A DNA stretch of 64,000 nucleotides from Filosporella fistucella (taxonomy: Eukaryota; Ascomycota; Leotiomycetes; Helotiales): NCBI GenBank assembly GCA_030077755.1, contig JAQJZZ010000005.1, positions 682,001 through 746,000 of the forward strand, read 5' to 3'. Position 1 is the stretch's first letter, and each line of letters opens with the position of its first letter. The position numbers were made by a program, and so were the translations under genes. The notes below the pieces were generated by a model, which saw nothing but the letters and a program-made list of their open reading frames with translations, searched no databases and was not told the origin of the DNA. Shown here one piece after another: positions 47,640 through 59,857 of the stretch.

Positions 47640-48165
47640 CTTTCCAGCCACGACTACTATAGCATGGTGTATAAAAGCTTGTTTCCATCTTTTGAGCGCA
47701 AATGGTAAAGATAGCGGCGGAATTGACAGAGACTCTCACTCTTTAATTCTGCCTGCTTGGGGTCTATCAAGCCACAGGCCCGTCCCGACGCAAGATTCTT
47801 GAGAAATGGTGCTTGATGAGATCTTTCTCCGCAAATATTTGTCTAGCGGCGGTTTTGAGCTGCGGATTTGATAGGTTTAGACACGCTCTGCTACCTTTCA
47901 TTTCGGGGCTCGAGCTGGACATCTTTTCAGCCACACCTTTTAAGGACATTTTTCCCCGCAAAATTTTTACCTGACTCAATCTAGCGGCGGTGTAAGAAGG
48001 AATTGAAATGAATTGATTGGTTCTCCTTACCAAAACCCGTAGAACCAGGTTCTCTTTGCAGCCACAACGCCGATTCCCGACGAAAACCCCCCCTTACGAG
48101 CTTGTCCGAGCTTTTCTTTGGTCTCTCACCGCAAAGCTATGCATAGCGGCGGTTTTGACAGGTCT
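47640..48165. repeat. Degenerate direct repeat, four copies, AGCGGCGG core
   Basis: AGCGGCGG occurs at 47713, 47845, 47983 and 48145, spaced 132, 138 and 162 bp. Each is preceded by CGCAAA and, further upstream, by a CAGCCAC or GCCAC segment; three are followed by TTTTGA or ATTGAC. The copies are non-coding and lie upstream of the sugar porter. Confidence 0.6.
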
Positions 48166-51100
48166 AATATCCTAAGTTCTGGGATTTGGATTCTAGGTGC
48201 TGAATAGTGCTTTTCTAGAAGATCGCGTGAACAAGATCTTCATGCTTCGTGCTTCAAGCTTTGGACCAATTGACAAATGAAAGCTTCGAATTGCTTAGAG
48301 AGGCAGTAGCCCTAGACCTGGATTTGGGTCTGAGATCTGGGTTTTCTGCGAACTGTGTGGCATCAAAAAGCTTTCGTCCTTAATATCACGCCTCTGATGC
48401 ATCTTCACAGTGATTTCTTGACGGCTTGGAGCTCCCCATCTTAGTCTCAATCTCCGTGCTCCATACTCCATACTCCATACTCTCCACCACACCCACATTC
48501 CACACCCTCTTTCTGTCCCGAGGTTATTCTCCAGGCGGAGGTGGCTTACAATCCCGATAACTTGTTTCTCCATATTCCACTGGTAATTGTGGGAAGGTAG
48601 GCAAATTTCCTCGCAGTGGCTGGTATTTAGCCAGTAAAACAGGTGGAATTCCGATTCAATTCCGCCTTTGTCTGCTGACTTTCCCATAGCATGCGTCACT
48701 TGATCGTACCATGATATGCTATCCCACTCATATCATTGCGAAATATTTGACAAGACATTATCGTTAATATAGAAGGCAACAAATTCTCCCAATAGGTTGA
48801 ATTTTATGGAAGTGGAGTTTACTTTGCATGAACATGTTTATGTTGGATTGAGAGACCCACCAATTCCATCAGTTCATATTACGCTTTATAGCCTCATTTC
48901 TCCATGTCCCTCCTACACTCAAATCCACATCTATTCTCCGTTCTTCACTATTCATACACTTCGATTGAAGATGTCATTCTTTGAACCCCACCCTGTGGTC
49001 ATTTCTACCTGTCTATTATACTATTCTATACATTTCTTTCGCCCTTGCTATCGATTCCCCTTATGAACCAGATCTTTTTCAGAACTCTTCTTGTATACAT
49101 AAAATTCAAGCTCATTATTCCCAATTTGTCTTCGTTTGTCCACCATAACAATTACCATATGGTTTCTGGAAGTCTTCGAATCTGCAACCGACATACGATC
49201 TAACTCCTTCGGCCTCCGACAAGACTATCCCTCTCATTACATTTATCAATCCATATTTTTGCGCTTTAATCTACGTCCTTCCTAGAAGCATTCGACTCTC
49301 CCAATACGCACACCTATATCAACAAACACCGATTCTTTGAAGCTCTCTTCTGAACCATATAACCTGTCCAATAATTCTACAGTACTCGCTCTTCTTCTAC
49401 TGCACAAGACTCCGTCATTCCTATACTCCTACCTCTAATTCTCACCCTTCACAACGTCTTCAGATCTATCACCACGGTTACGCCTAAACTCACACATCCG
49501 TCTGGCGCCTCTCACACTTCGATTTTACATCGTGCTATTCCACAGGCTATGGAATTCTTTAGCGGAGTCATCCTTACCAACACTTATGATTCGTTAGACA
49601 TCTGTCTTTGAGAAATCCTGCTTAACCTCATAACCTCTCTAAACTTTCTATAGTCCTAGCTCTTCCTCTCTCTGTTAAGAAATTATCGCTCACACCTCTC
49701 CCACCCCCCACCTCCAATAGCACCATTTCGACGCTTTCGACTTAACAGCCCGCATACATCTACGGCGTCCTTCGTACCTCAAGATACTCAAATCTACACC
49801 ACGCTGACGCCTAGGTTCAAATAATTCCCTTGCCTCATACCCCCTAACACATCGACTCTAGATATCGTACGTCTCCTCCCTTCGATTTTGCCGAAAAGAA
49901 TCATCTTCCCTCTCATTTCGACAACCGCGCTGCTAGGCTCATCACAACTTTACTACTCGTTCTCTCCCTTCATGTCTCTCTCAAAATCTCGATTTCCTTT
50001 CCACTCCGCTCATGCTCCGACACTCTCCACTCCTTCCTGCCCGAACATCTCTATCAGAAACATATAAACCACCCGCCCCTAAATATTCCACGACTGGAGG
50101 AGAGAGATTGGAAGAAAGAAGGGGAGGGGAATGGAGAAGCTATGATGGCAGCGAGAGTATAAGACTGTACACTATATGATATCAATGGTATAGCAAAGTA
50201 AGGCAGGCGCACAGGGAAGAAGAAAAGCCTCCATCATACGGCACACGAGAATTTACTCAAGGACGTGACGACGTATATACACGAGTTAGAAGGTTATAAG
50301 AATACGGTGGGAAAGGGATATATATCATAGCACAACATATCAACCATCCAGGTACGTAGGAAAGCGACGTATCAATATCAAGCAGGAAACCTTACGCTAA
50401 AGAAACGATACTACAAATAACCCCCGCCCGCAGACAAGAATATCTACATCTCCTACGCGTGATAATAAAGTAATAACTACTATCAAACCCAATATCAACG
50501 ATAATAATAATAGCAGTAACGAGAATCTGACACTTGTGTAAAGACTCCCTTAAAAAAACAAACACAAAGCATAGCGCTGAGCGATGAGAGAAGGTATGAT
50601 ATACCAAAAAAAACATGACCGGATACGAGAAGAGAGCGAGAAGAGATGAGCTAGTACGGACAGTATAGGTAGAGAAGGAGAGATGACGAGGATTATATGC
50701 TGTGTGTAATGGGTGTGAGGTAAGTAACGCAAGAAAAGTAAGGTGCGTTAGGTAAGGTACGTTGAATGGTTGTATTTGGGTTGAGAAGTAGAGAATATAG
50801 GGATATGGTGAGAAGGTGAGAGTAATAAATATAAAGCAACTTGGTGAAAGGGGAATAAGATACGTGGTAAAATACTCATTTTGGACATAACCAACAATAC
50901 TTACTCAATCTTAACCCAGTATATTCAATGTTGCGCAGGGGGCAAGGAGAGTGAAATACACTTCACATCACACTAGCAAATGAATGAATCACGAACTAGT
51001 CTCTTGAGGCCTGGCAAGTATGTTCATTCCACCAGAAGCTCAATGCTCCATCTGGCTATGTACAAGCCCCACTTCTAGGGCATAACAGCACCTCTCTATG

Positions 51101-51402
51101 TATCTGCCCCACCCTTACAATCCAAGCCCATTCTCAAAACTGTATAATACACCACGAATCGAAGACGAATGAAGTTCTCTCAAAAACACCCTGCAATGAC
51201 CCACCGCCACTACGTGCCTTTTAAAAATTTCAAATGCTATGTTCCAATTCGCTTAATTACCCTTCATCTTTTGAGAGGGAATTATCGTGATACCATATCA
51301 CCATAACGCCGTCGTCCGCCGAAAATGCGAATCATGCAAATCTTGTATGAGAATTAAAGGAAAGTGTCGTATCATCGTATTTGCAAGGAAAGGAGACAGA
51401 AA
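48166..51402. other. Gene-free stretch of about 3.2 kb with strand-skewed composition
   Basis: From about 48880 to 50090 the plus strand is strongly pyrimidine-rich. From about 50090 to 50350 and again at 50550-50850 it is purine-rich. All frames are broken by stops, and no domain is recognisable. It lies between the 5' side of the sugar porter and the 3' end of the WSC gene. It could be a long non-coding transcript or an untranslated region, but there is no direct sign of either. Confidence 0.4.
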
Positions 51403-52735
51403 CTAATCGGTATCGGGTGCATCAGGATTCGTAGCTCGAAGAATTGGACCTTTCATGGCCACTCTCCTTGAGTAGTCGTGATCGTCTCGAATTGTATTGA
51501 CACTCTCCCGGCTCTTGTTCTCCCTTTGGTAGACTGGCGCAAATGGATCTAGTCGTGGATCGACTGGCATCAATCTGCTTGATCGTACTCCTTGGTGATC
51601 TCCTGGTTCCCATGTTTCAACAACTTGTCTGCCATCCGTACCAAGTACATAGCGGGAATTCTCACTCATGGTTCTCGATGGTATAGGACCTGCCATCCCC
51701 GCACTACTTCCTCTCCTACTCACATCATTATACTCGTCGGACTTCTCTTGTCGACGCTTCCGAATGCAGAAGAATACGATCGACGATATTATGGCAACCA
51801 AAGCAACAAGACCAACAGTGAGGCCCACAGCTCCACCAGTTCCAAGACCTCCACCACCACCATTACTGGTTGTTTTGACCCCACTCACAGTTCCTGCATT
51901 TGGAGGGACGGTCGGTGTGACTGTTGTAGTATATACTTGGCCATCAGTTACGGTTATTAAGGAAATGATTGGTGAGGGCGTCCAAGTCGAGGATGTACTA
52001 TCGGTAGTTGTAGTTTTAGTTGTGGAAGTCGGTGTGGTTTTTGTCTATGGTAAAGTCAGTGCTGAACAACACAGACTAATTTGACGTATGCAACGCTCCA
52101 AATAGAATCGGGCAAAGGAGCATACAGCTGAAGAACTCGAAGACACCGTGGGGGTCACAAATATTGTCACTGGATCCACAGCGGAGGGAGTGGTCGCCTG
52201 TTCTCAACGAGTCAAAATGGCTGCCAAAAGGGGCAAGCTGACTGGTTTGATCACAGATGTATATGAAGAATAGATTATGATGTAATGAAGAAATGTACGC
52301 ACCTGTGTAGTTTTGGTTGTTGTAGTTTTTGCTCCGCTATTACCCCCTTTAGTACCCGATGGCAAGATCGATAAGGCAAGGTATCCATATAGCCCATTGC
52401 CGCCACAACTCTCTTCTGGAAATCCAGGGCATGGGGAGTTACAGCCATCTGTGGTGGTTCCAGGTGCATAATTTGAGCACCAACATCCCTTATCTTGTAC
52501 AACGGCGAAGGCATAACTCGGTCTGCAGAAGTCGGAGCAGAGGCCATTGGATTGATATATGCTGATGTCTGATAGCGGTTAGTAGTGGACAACAATTAAA
52601 ATGAGTGCGCTTACTCTGAGATGTACTGGCAGTGTTGAGATCGGAGCAGTATTGTACATCCAAAGCGGAAGCCTGTTGAACGAGAACAAGGCAAATAAGG
52701 CCCAAGGCGAGTCTGGAGATCCAACGCGAAGCCAT
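51403..52735 (-). CDS. WSC-domain wall-stress sensor-like membrane protein (366 aa)
   Basis: Exons are 52735-52615, 52568-52303, 52197-52126 and 52044-51403. A signal peptide ends near QQASA-LDV. The WSC domain (residues about 27-105) has eight or more cysteines, including YCSDLN, GLCSDFCR, GCWCSNYAPG, NSPCPGFPEESCGG and GLYGY. A Ser/Thr-rich, probably O-mannosylated stalk follows, then a single helix (GLTVGLVALVAIISSIVFF) and a basic RKRRQEK stop-transfer. The cytoplasmic tail has Ser/Arg motifs and ends in DAPDTD. In yeast, Wsc proteins report wall stress to Rho1 and the cell-integrity MAPK path. The same role is likely here but not proven. Confidence 0.9.
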
Positions 52736-55700
52736 ATTCTCGAACTTGAAAGAAAGCCTCAATGTATTTGTGGAGGTGGAGGAGAGACGTGTCTCAGTTG
52801 ACGCAGATAAACGATTGTCGACGAAGGTTTCGTGGAGGAATGCAATCGACATGCAAGATATCAGTGAAGATATCCCATTGAACGTGTGATTGTGAATGTC
52901 ATGAGGCAATCATGGCATGTCACGTCTGAAAGGTGGTGAGTTGAAGTGAAGACGACTCGATGATGAAAGAGAGTGGTGGTGAATGAAGCTTTGGGTCTGT
53001 CTCCGCTGAAGGGAATTTCGACGAAAGGTGAGTTGCGTGGGTTGCACTTGATCGGATCAGCGATTATTTCTAACGCACCGGTGGAGAACGGGGAGTGTAG
53101 GATGCAGGTCGTTGATAGACGGCGGCCCAATGCAAGATTTGGGGTGAGAGTTAGTGGGAGATAGTGTGAAGATCCGGCTTTAGTGCTGGCAGGGTGGTTC
53201 GGTGAGGTAAGGTGAAGTGAGTTGCGTACAAAGATGCAGCAGAATCACGGATGTTGACCACGGACGGTGAGCTGGAGCAGATAAGGTAAACCGGACGATT
53301 ATTGACTCGAAGTCCAGCGAGTCGTCGGAATCTGAATAATTATTTCCAGGACAGACGAGTCTGAATGGAATTGAATGGGAATGGAATGAATTGGGACGAG
53401 AAGAGAAGAGAATGTATGTGAATGTGGTTTAGTGTCGAATGTATTGGGGAAGAAGGGAGAAATAAAAATTGAAAATCAAGGCACGGGAGCCGAAGTGAAC
53501 AATGAGTGGACACTGACACCGACACTGAGGCTGGACAACGACGAAAAGAGTTGGTTGACTCGTTTGTTGCACGGCGAAGAAGGAAGGGGCATGAGCAGCA
53601 GCAAGAGCAGGAGCAGGAGCTTAAGCAGAAGTAGGAGCAGCACCGGGAGTCAAGGTCGAGCAATTGAGACAGACAAGAGATGAAAATGGACCAGTTCGAC
53701 ACTTTTCCGGTAGACTGATTACCTAGATCTCGGTAGAACAGCAAGCCATGCTTTTCGGATGCCCATTGATCCATTTGCAGATACTTTAACCTCAATTGCT
53801 GATGTAAGAGCAGCAATGTTTCTCCCAATTTTACATGTTTTTTAAACTTCTTTTTGACTTTTGGGTAATTTCACATAAAGCAGCACTCCACTACTCGCCG
53901 ACTTGCCGCTCGACCCCTGGCGCTCATCCCAAATTAAACCTGGGTCGCTCGCGTAATTCATAAAATGGGTATAATCCATGCACATATCTGCACAATTTAT
54001 GCCAATTCCCAGTTTTGGTTTAACTTTGCCATGGCAGACCCCTTGGCCTCGATTCCAATAATCCATGAGCCTCTTCAGGTTGGGCACTTGTTGACTTGGC
54101 CTGCATGGAATTCATAATTGCCGCCAAACCCCTTGGCCGATTGTTTCTACAAAGAGATCAACAACTCACGACCGTCTCATTGTCGCTTGGAACGATTGGA
54201 TGTTCTCTTGTAAGTCTTCATCTCCATCCGCCTTCAAAGTGACAAGACGGACGATGCGAAATCCGTGCTCTTTTGCAGTCGTCATACGAGCCACACCCCA
54301 TCGTATGATGTGGGGGCAAAAAGCTTGACTGTTGAACTGTTCGATTCGGGAGTGGATGGCATCATGCACTTCGTATTCTTCTGCTTATCGCCCGGTACAT
54401 GTGATGCCATACGATACGATAGCAGCAAGTGGTGTCCTTCTCACATGAAATCTTCATTTACAAAAGTAGTAAGTAGATAACATCGAGTCTGCAAGTTGCC
54501 ATTTTATTCAAACTCAAATCGTCCTCAGTAGAACATCAAAATCTCGTTTAATTCAAGTCCCAGACCCAGTCCCAGCACGCCCGAGTCCCAACTCCCCGCA
54601 AATGACAATATTCAGCAAGGACGGTTTCAGGGTACACCCTGCTTCATAAGCGAATGGCAAAGTCTTGCATCTTTGACGATCAACTTCGTCATGTTGTGCT
54701 CTCGGAAATTGAGAAAAGCCTCATGTGTACTGCTTCCAGTCTAGCGTGTACAAAGAGAGCTGGACTTGAAACGGTTCCTGGGCGCGGATCCAGATGTCGT
54801 TTGCCGTACGGCGGAACCCCCTTTTATTGTTAATGACAAGAGCAAACTCTGCTGGCCTCGCACAAAAGGGTTCGATAGACTCGAAAAATCAAGACATCAA
54901 TGACTCCACCAAGAAAACAACTGCCTGTTGCCAACTTCTCGGGACAAAGAGTCAAAGATGGCTTTCTTGCCGATAAACTTCACGATATTTGAGCACGATA
55001 TTGCTGGGATGCTTATCTCTACTATTCACGATTCGATAATTCTCGGTCAATTACGGATCAATTGGCTTGTCCTTGTCCCTAGTCCTAGAGCCTGTTAATG
55101 CACGGTCATCCGCTGTAGCTTTGAGGCGGCGAGCGAAAAAGAGGGGAAGAAGCATGTGTTTGTACTTTGAGTTTCGATTACCGACTGCAGAAAAAAACTT
55201 ATGATCGTATCAAGCTGATTTGTCTTGGATGATGCAAAGAGTCAAACTTCGTTCCATATCACGGCACCAGTTCATTTGAGCTGTCAAAATCCAGAGGCTG
55301 GAGTCTGGGAATGCGCCCATCACAAGCTTCAACTGTCTTTTCAGAATCTCCCCTCCTGATAAAACACACCGGCTTTTACCGCAAAGTTTCCCATCCATAT
55401 CAACAAACCTTGTACACATTCAGCCACTTTCCAGCTTTCAAATGCGATCGTGAAAGCATCGCGATCTTTCTTATCATCTTCATATTTCCCTGTTTAGTGT
55501 TGCATCGCTCAATTGAGCAGATTTATCCTGATGAATTGATAAGAATTGAGTTTACTGTACCCCATCGTATTTATTTTTTGTTGGATTCGTGTCCTCAATA
55601 TTGTACCTGCATAAGCTTTTCACGTGATAGAGTTATCTGGAATTAGTGCTATTTCATGAGGGTGTGGTGAAGAACCAATCAGCAGGATATGCTCACCATG

Positions 55701-56465
55701 TTCGGCCTTGCATTTTAGTCTCTTTCCTATTCGTCTGTTTAGCATCTTCAGCTGTATGACCCGGAAACTCCTGCCTGCATAAGGTAACCCTTGTATCCTT
55801 TATGTTTCTATGATGCCAGACGTGTACTATCTTAAGTTATTCTTACTTGGGTCTATGAAGTTCCTCAAGTCTTTCACGTTGTGGATTAGACAGCCATTAC
55901 ATGTATGAATTAGGCAGACTTGTAGGCAGACTGGATTTTATTTCAGCTTTAGCTGGAGTACAACACCTTGACTCTTGGGAAATCTCACTCTTCATTCGAG
56001 ACGTGTCAATCACGTGAATGGCTTGATATTTTGGCCCCACTTTCCAGTCTGTGATGCGCCTCGTCAGGTAGGCTTAGTCCAGTGCTCAAGACATAGTGAT
56101 CAGTCATTCTTTGAGCGCCATCATTGCCTGCAGTTCGCATTTGCAGTTCTGTTGTAGATTGAGTATCAGGCTGATTGACGAACATCGAGAGAAGTGGCAG
56201 GTGCAGACGTTCGCACTCTGACAGAAATGACGACGTGCACTCCACACTTCAATTCGTACTTGACTTTGCACAGATATTCTTCTTAACACGGGTGACAGCA
56301 TTACGACCTTAACTCTCCGACTGCCAGATACACCATATTCAATCTACCCAACAGACGCCTGGATGGCATCAGGCTGCGAGCCCATGACCTAATGGATGAA
56401 ATCAAGGAGTTGCATCAGCAGTCGTATTAGTATCCTCTCCAGCACGAGATCCACTATCCATCACT
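52736..56465. other. Mostly non-coding stretch, 3.7 kb
   Basis: This holds the WSC promoter, a low-complexity AGCAGSAG-type purine run at 53580-53660, and short frames at 53842-54087 and 54166-54369 (minus) that lack domain features; the latter also lacks an ATG. No gene is supported. Confidence 0.4.
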
Positions 56466-57321
56466 TCTGGGATACTAGGAACACTCGGTATCTGTTTTCA
56501 AGTCGGCTCGGCGCTTAAGGATTTCTACGACGGGGCTGCTTTCGCCGATACTAAGGTCAAGGGCCTGCTCACTGACGTTGAGATTTTTACTCAAGTATTA
56601 GAGCTAATGAAAGAGACACTCGAACAAGACCAAGTTATGGTGTCTTTTCAAACTACGGGTCACACTGGTAGTCTCTGGAAGAATTTGGCGGCCTCTATCA
56701 AAGATGGCCAGAATACACTTTCACAACTTCAAAGAACGCTCGAGAAGGCTAATAAAAGTGTAAGCGTTCTTGATGGTGCGCGAAAACACCTCAGGTTGAA
56801 GGCGGCATCAGAAGAGATCGGTGTTTTCCAGCTTCAGATTCGATCGTACAAGGATGCACTACAGTTGTCCGTACAGACCATCATACTGTAAGACAATTCC
56901 TCGGTCTGATTCACACAATTGACTTTGGTAGATGGAATCAAGTCAGCTTTAAAGAATCGATAGAAAAGATTCTCCCGAATCAGATGAAATCAATCAATCC
57001 ATTCGTCGCATAGCGCTTGACCTAAACAATCGCATCTTGAGCCTTCAAAATGCGATAGAATCAAAGCCTGGTGACTCTCGATTGTCTCAGTTAAGCAACC
57101 ACCGGAAATGTGTCCAGTCTGCTGCCATTGTAATTTCATCTGCATCGACGGCTCTTGGTCTGGGAGATGTGCCACAATTTTCGTATGGATCAGAATTTGG
57201 CGACTGTTTCCATAGAGCAGAAGTGCTATATGTGTGTTGTGAGAACGGCTTTACATTCCTGGGTATTGATAATTCGAATAGAGAAAGCAAAATATGTTTG
57301 CATCAACACAGGTGCATATGA
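56466..57321 (+). pseudogene. STAND N-terminal-domain gene, start codon not visible
   Basis: The frame reads DPLSITSGILGTLGICFQVG, GLLTDVEIFTQVLELMKETL, then a long amphipathic helical region and, after an intron from about 56889 to 56963, KDSPESDEINQSIRRIALDL. This is the helical N-terminal domain found at the start of many fungal NACHT/ankyrin and related proteins (PF17111-like). In such genes Met-x-DPLSI starts the protein, but here the codons before DPLSI are GCA CGA and the frame has no ATG back to a stop. Either a 5' exon is missed or the start is lost. The frame ends at 57321 without an effector or NTPase domain. Confidence 0.55.
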
Positions 57322-57748
57322 TCGATTCTGTAGCACCGTTGAAATGCGATGTGATTACGTGTATTAACCTCATCCAAACTAACATTGCCCTCTTCTTACC
57401 GGGACTACAAAAATCGTTCCCAGCGTTTCAAAACAAGCCGTGACCATCGCATTCATGTTTCTTAGATTCGTATTATTGAATGCATACCTGTATGGTCTTC
57501 ATATAAGAATGCCTTTCCTGAGGGAGGTAGGCTGGAAAATAGCCAATCAGCAGTCGCTACTCACAACGTGGCGGCCATCAGCTCGTCAGCCTCGCATTCT
57601 CTTTTGTCTGTACGACATCTTTAGCTGCACAATGTGCGACGGCTCCTCGTCGCAACTTCGAAATATCGAATCAGTATGCATTGATCAGTTCTCGGTCATT
57701 GATTCTACACCTCAAATAATGTGAACATTACCCCGCATTCGCTCGATA
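57322..57748. other. Intergenic, no gene seen
   Basis: Promoter side of the PLC-X-like gene. Nothing else is recognised. Confidence 0.5.
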
Positions 57749-58797
57749 ATGAAGCTCTGGAACATCCTCAGCCTTGCCTCCCTCTCTTTTGCTGCTCAAT
57801 ATACTCTCGCAGCTCAGTACAATGGCTACCACTCTCCCTACTCGTTTGATGCAAATTATAATCATGCGCCGCGATGGATGACAGTGTTGCCTTCGGATAC
57901 GAATCTCACCAGTCTTTCTATTCCAGGGACTCATGATTCTATGACTTCTGCGATCAACGGACCAATCTTTCAATGTCAGAACCTTCGTTTGGGTACTCAG
58001 TACGTTAATTCTTCTTCTTTTTACTTAAACAGGCGCAGAAGGCGTTAAACACTTTTAATTCATACTAATCAATCACCAGGCTCGAAGCTGGCCTCCGCTA
58101 CTTTGACATCCGCGCCCGTCTCATCAACAACTCCCTCCTCATCTACCATAAAGACTCTTACACCCAACACACATATACCTCCGTCCTCCAAACCTTCTTC
58201 TCTTTCCTCTCCCACAACCCAGGAGAAACTATACTCATGCGTTTAAAAGAAGAAAGTACACCCATAAACTCGACTATCGATTTCGTTACAGCGTTTAATT
58301 ATTATAGACTCAATAATTCTGCTACCTCTGATGGGGCGGAGAAACACTTTTGGCTCCCTTCCTCGCCTGGGAGTGGGAGTAGGATACCAACACTTGGAGA
58401 CCTAAGATCTAAGATATTAATCCTCCAGAATTTCGGCTCGGAACCCGCAGAATACGGGATAAAATGGGAGTCTCCTCTCCTCTCTATTCAAGACCATTGG
58501 GAAGTGTCAGATCTTTATGAAGGACTAGATCAGAAATGGGATGCAGTGAGAGATGGATTAGAGAAAGCGGGAACCGGAATAGAGAATGGAGATGGGATAT
58601 TGTATTTAGGCCATTTGAGTGCGAGTGTTGGGGTTCTGCCGATTGAGGCTGCGGCGGGGGATAGGAATGGGAGTGTGAGGGGGATTAATGATAGGATGGG
58701 GAGGTGGTTGGAGGGGGGGAAAGGAGGAACGGGGGTGGTTATTGTGGATTTTCCTGGACGGGAGTTGGTGAGAGGGATTGTGGGGAGGAATTTTTGA
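57749..58797 (+). CDS. Secreted PI-PLC-X-like phosphodiesterase (322 aa)
   Basis: Exons are 57749-57999 and 58080-58797, with an 80-bp intron. A signal peptide covers about residues 1-22. The X-domain starts with LTSLSIPGTHDSMTS (His62), then GLRYFDIRARL and LLIYHKDSY, followed by ETILMRLKEES and LGDLRSKILILQNFG, and ends with VVIVDFPGRELVRGIVGRNF. This is the bacterial/fungal single-domain PI-PLC layout, without the Y and C2 domains of eukaryotic signalling enzymes. It probably cleaves inositol phospholipids or GPI-type lipids outside the cell. The substrate is inference. Confidence 0.88.
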
Positions 58798-59023
58798 GGA
58801 GGGATATGTGATATCGGTCTTGGTATAAGGGGAAAAATGGGTTTGCATGCTGCAAAGCCGAGACGATTGGAATGATTTTAAGGTTATGGTCGTTCCCTTA
58901 GCTAAAAAATCGTTCAGATATCGATTTACTGCATTTAAGGCCAGTGTCGAAGTCTACACATATCATTCTCATCCAACATAGCTCTTCTCCCTCTTCTCCC
59001 TTCCATCCTCTCTCCCCTCTTAC

Positions 59024-59857
59024 TCATAACTTCTCCCTCATCTCCCTCCTAACCTCTTCAATCTTAATCTCACTCGTAAACAAGATACAAGTATCCTTCA
59101 AACTTCCCACCCTCCACTTATGATTAATCTCCTGATAATCCTCACTTGCGAGCATATCCGCAAAATGCTCTATGCTAGGATAATGAGCTAGAGCTATCTC
59201 GTCCCATTTTTGATCTCCTGTATCCTCTCTCTCCTTGCGATTATCATTCGTGTTAGTATCAGGGTTAGGATACACAACACTCCCTACAATCTTCGCTTCT
59301 CCTCCTCGTTTACTACCAGCTGACTCCGCGAATGCTTGTCCGTATTTAAGATATTCTTCTTTCATACCGGGCTTGAAGGCAAGGAGGTTAAGCATTGAAA
59401 CTGCTCCTTTCCCCTCTTTCGTATTCTTAAATCCATCTATCCATCTCCTCAACTCAGGACTAAGTTCCAAATCCTGAGCACTATCTTTATTGATCCTTGG
59501 AGTCTTGAGACTCCCCGTCAAAGCTGGAACAGTAGAAGGAGAAGGATGTAAAAGTTTCTCGTTTTTCTCTGAGTAATGGAAAAGAAGACGGCTGGGTACT
59601 CCTGCAATGAGGCTGTATTGGTGAGATATTTGTTGTTGGAGAGAGGAGGGGAGGGCAGAGGTAGAGGGCAGGATTAGGAGTATGTCCCAGTGGATGTTAA
59701 GAGATAGAAGAGGGGATACGGAAATGGAGGAGGGGAGAATTATCCACCGGATTACGGAGGCGATTGTGAGGGGTTTTAGGGAGGTTGAGGAGAGGTTTGT
59801 GAGGAAGGTTTTGAGGGGGACGTGGAGGGAGAGGAGGTGGATTGTGCAGAGGGGCAT
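59024..59857 (-). CDS. Dimeric alpha/beta-barrel (DUF1330-like) protein (277 aa)
   Basis: Single exon. The C-terminal half matches the small ferredoxin-like barrel pattern: AVSMLNLLAFKPGMKEEYLK, AKIVGSVVYPN, WDEIALAHYPSIEHFADM, SEDYQEINHKWRVG and KDTCILFTSEI. The N-terminal 110 residues are Leu/Ser-rich with a weaker second half-barrel (WDILLILPST). Family members are often of unknown function. I chose the ATG at 59857 (MPLCTIHLLSLH, a first beta strand) over the in-frame upstream Met at 59959. The gene is convergent with the PLC-X-like gene, 226 bp apart. Confidence 0.75.
   Translation of the reverse strand: MPLCTIHLLSLHVPLKTFLTNLSSTSLKPLTIASVIRWIILPSSISVSPLLSLNIHWDILLILPSTSALPSSLQQQISHQYSLIAGVPSRLLFHYSEKNEKLLHPSPSTVPALTGSLKTPRINKDSAQDLELSPELRRWIDGFKNTKEGKGAVSMLNLLAFKPGMKEEYLKYGQAFAESAGSKRGGEAKIVGSVVYPNPDTNTNDNRKEREDTGDQKWDEIALAHYPSIEHFADMLASEDYQEINHKWRVGSLKDTCILFTSEIKIEEVRREMREKL

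Noticed and set aside
53340..53828. 162-codon minus-strand frame rich in Ser and Cys
   Set aside because: It is the antisense of a low-complexity AGCAG/GAGCAG run, with no domain and composition driven by the repeat.
53842..54369. Two minus-strand frames (53842-54087 and 54166-54369)
   Set aside because: No domain, no convincing splice model joining them, and the second has no ATG.
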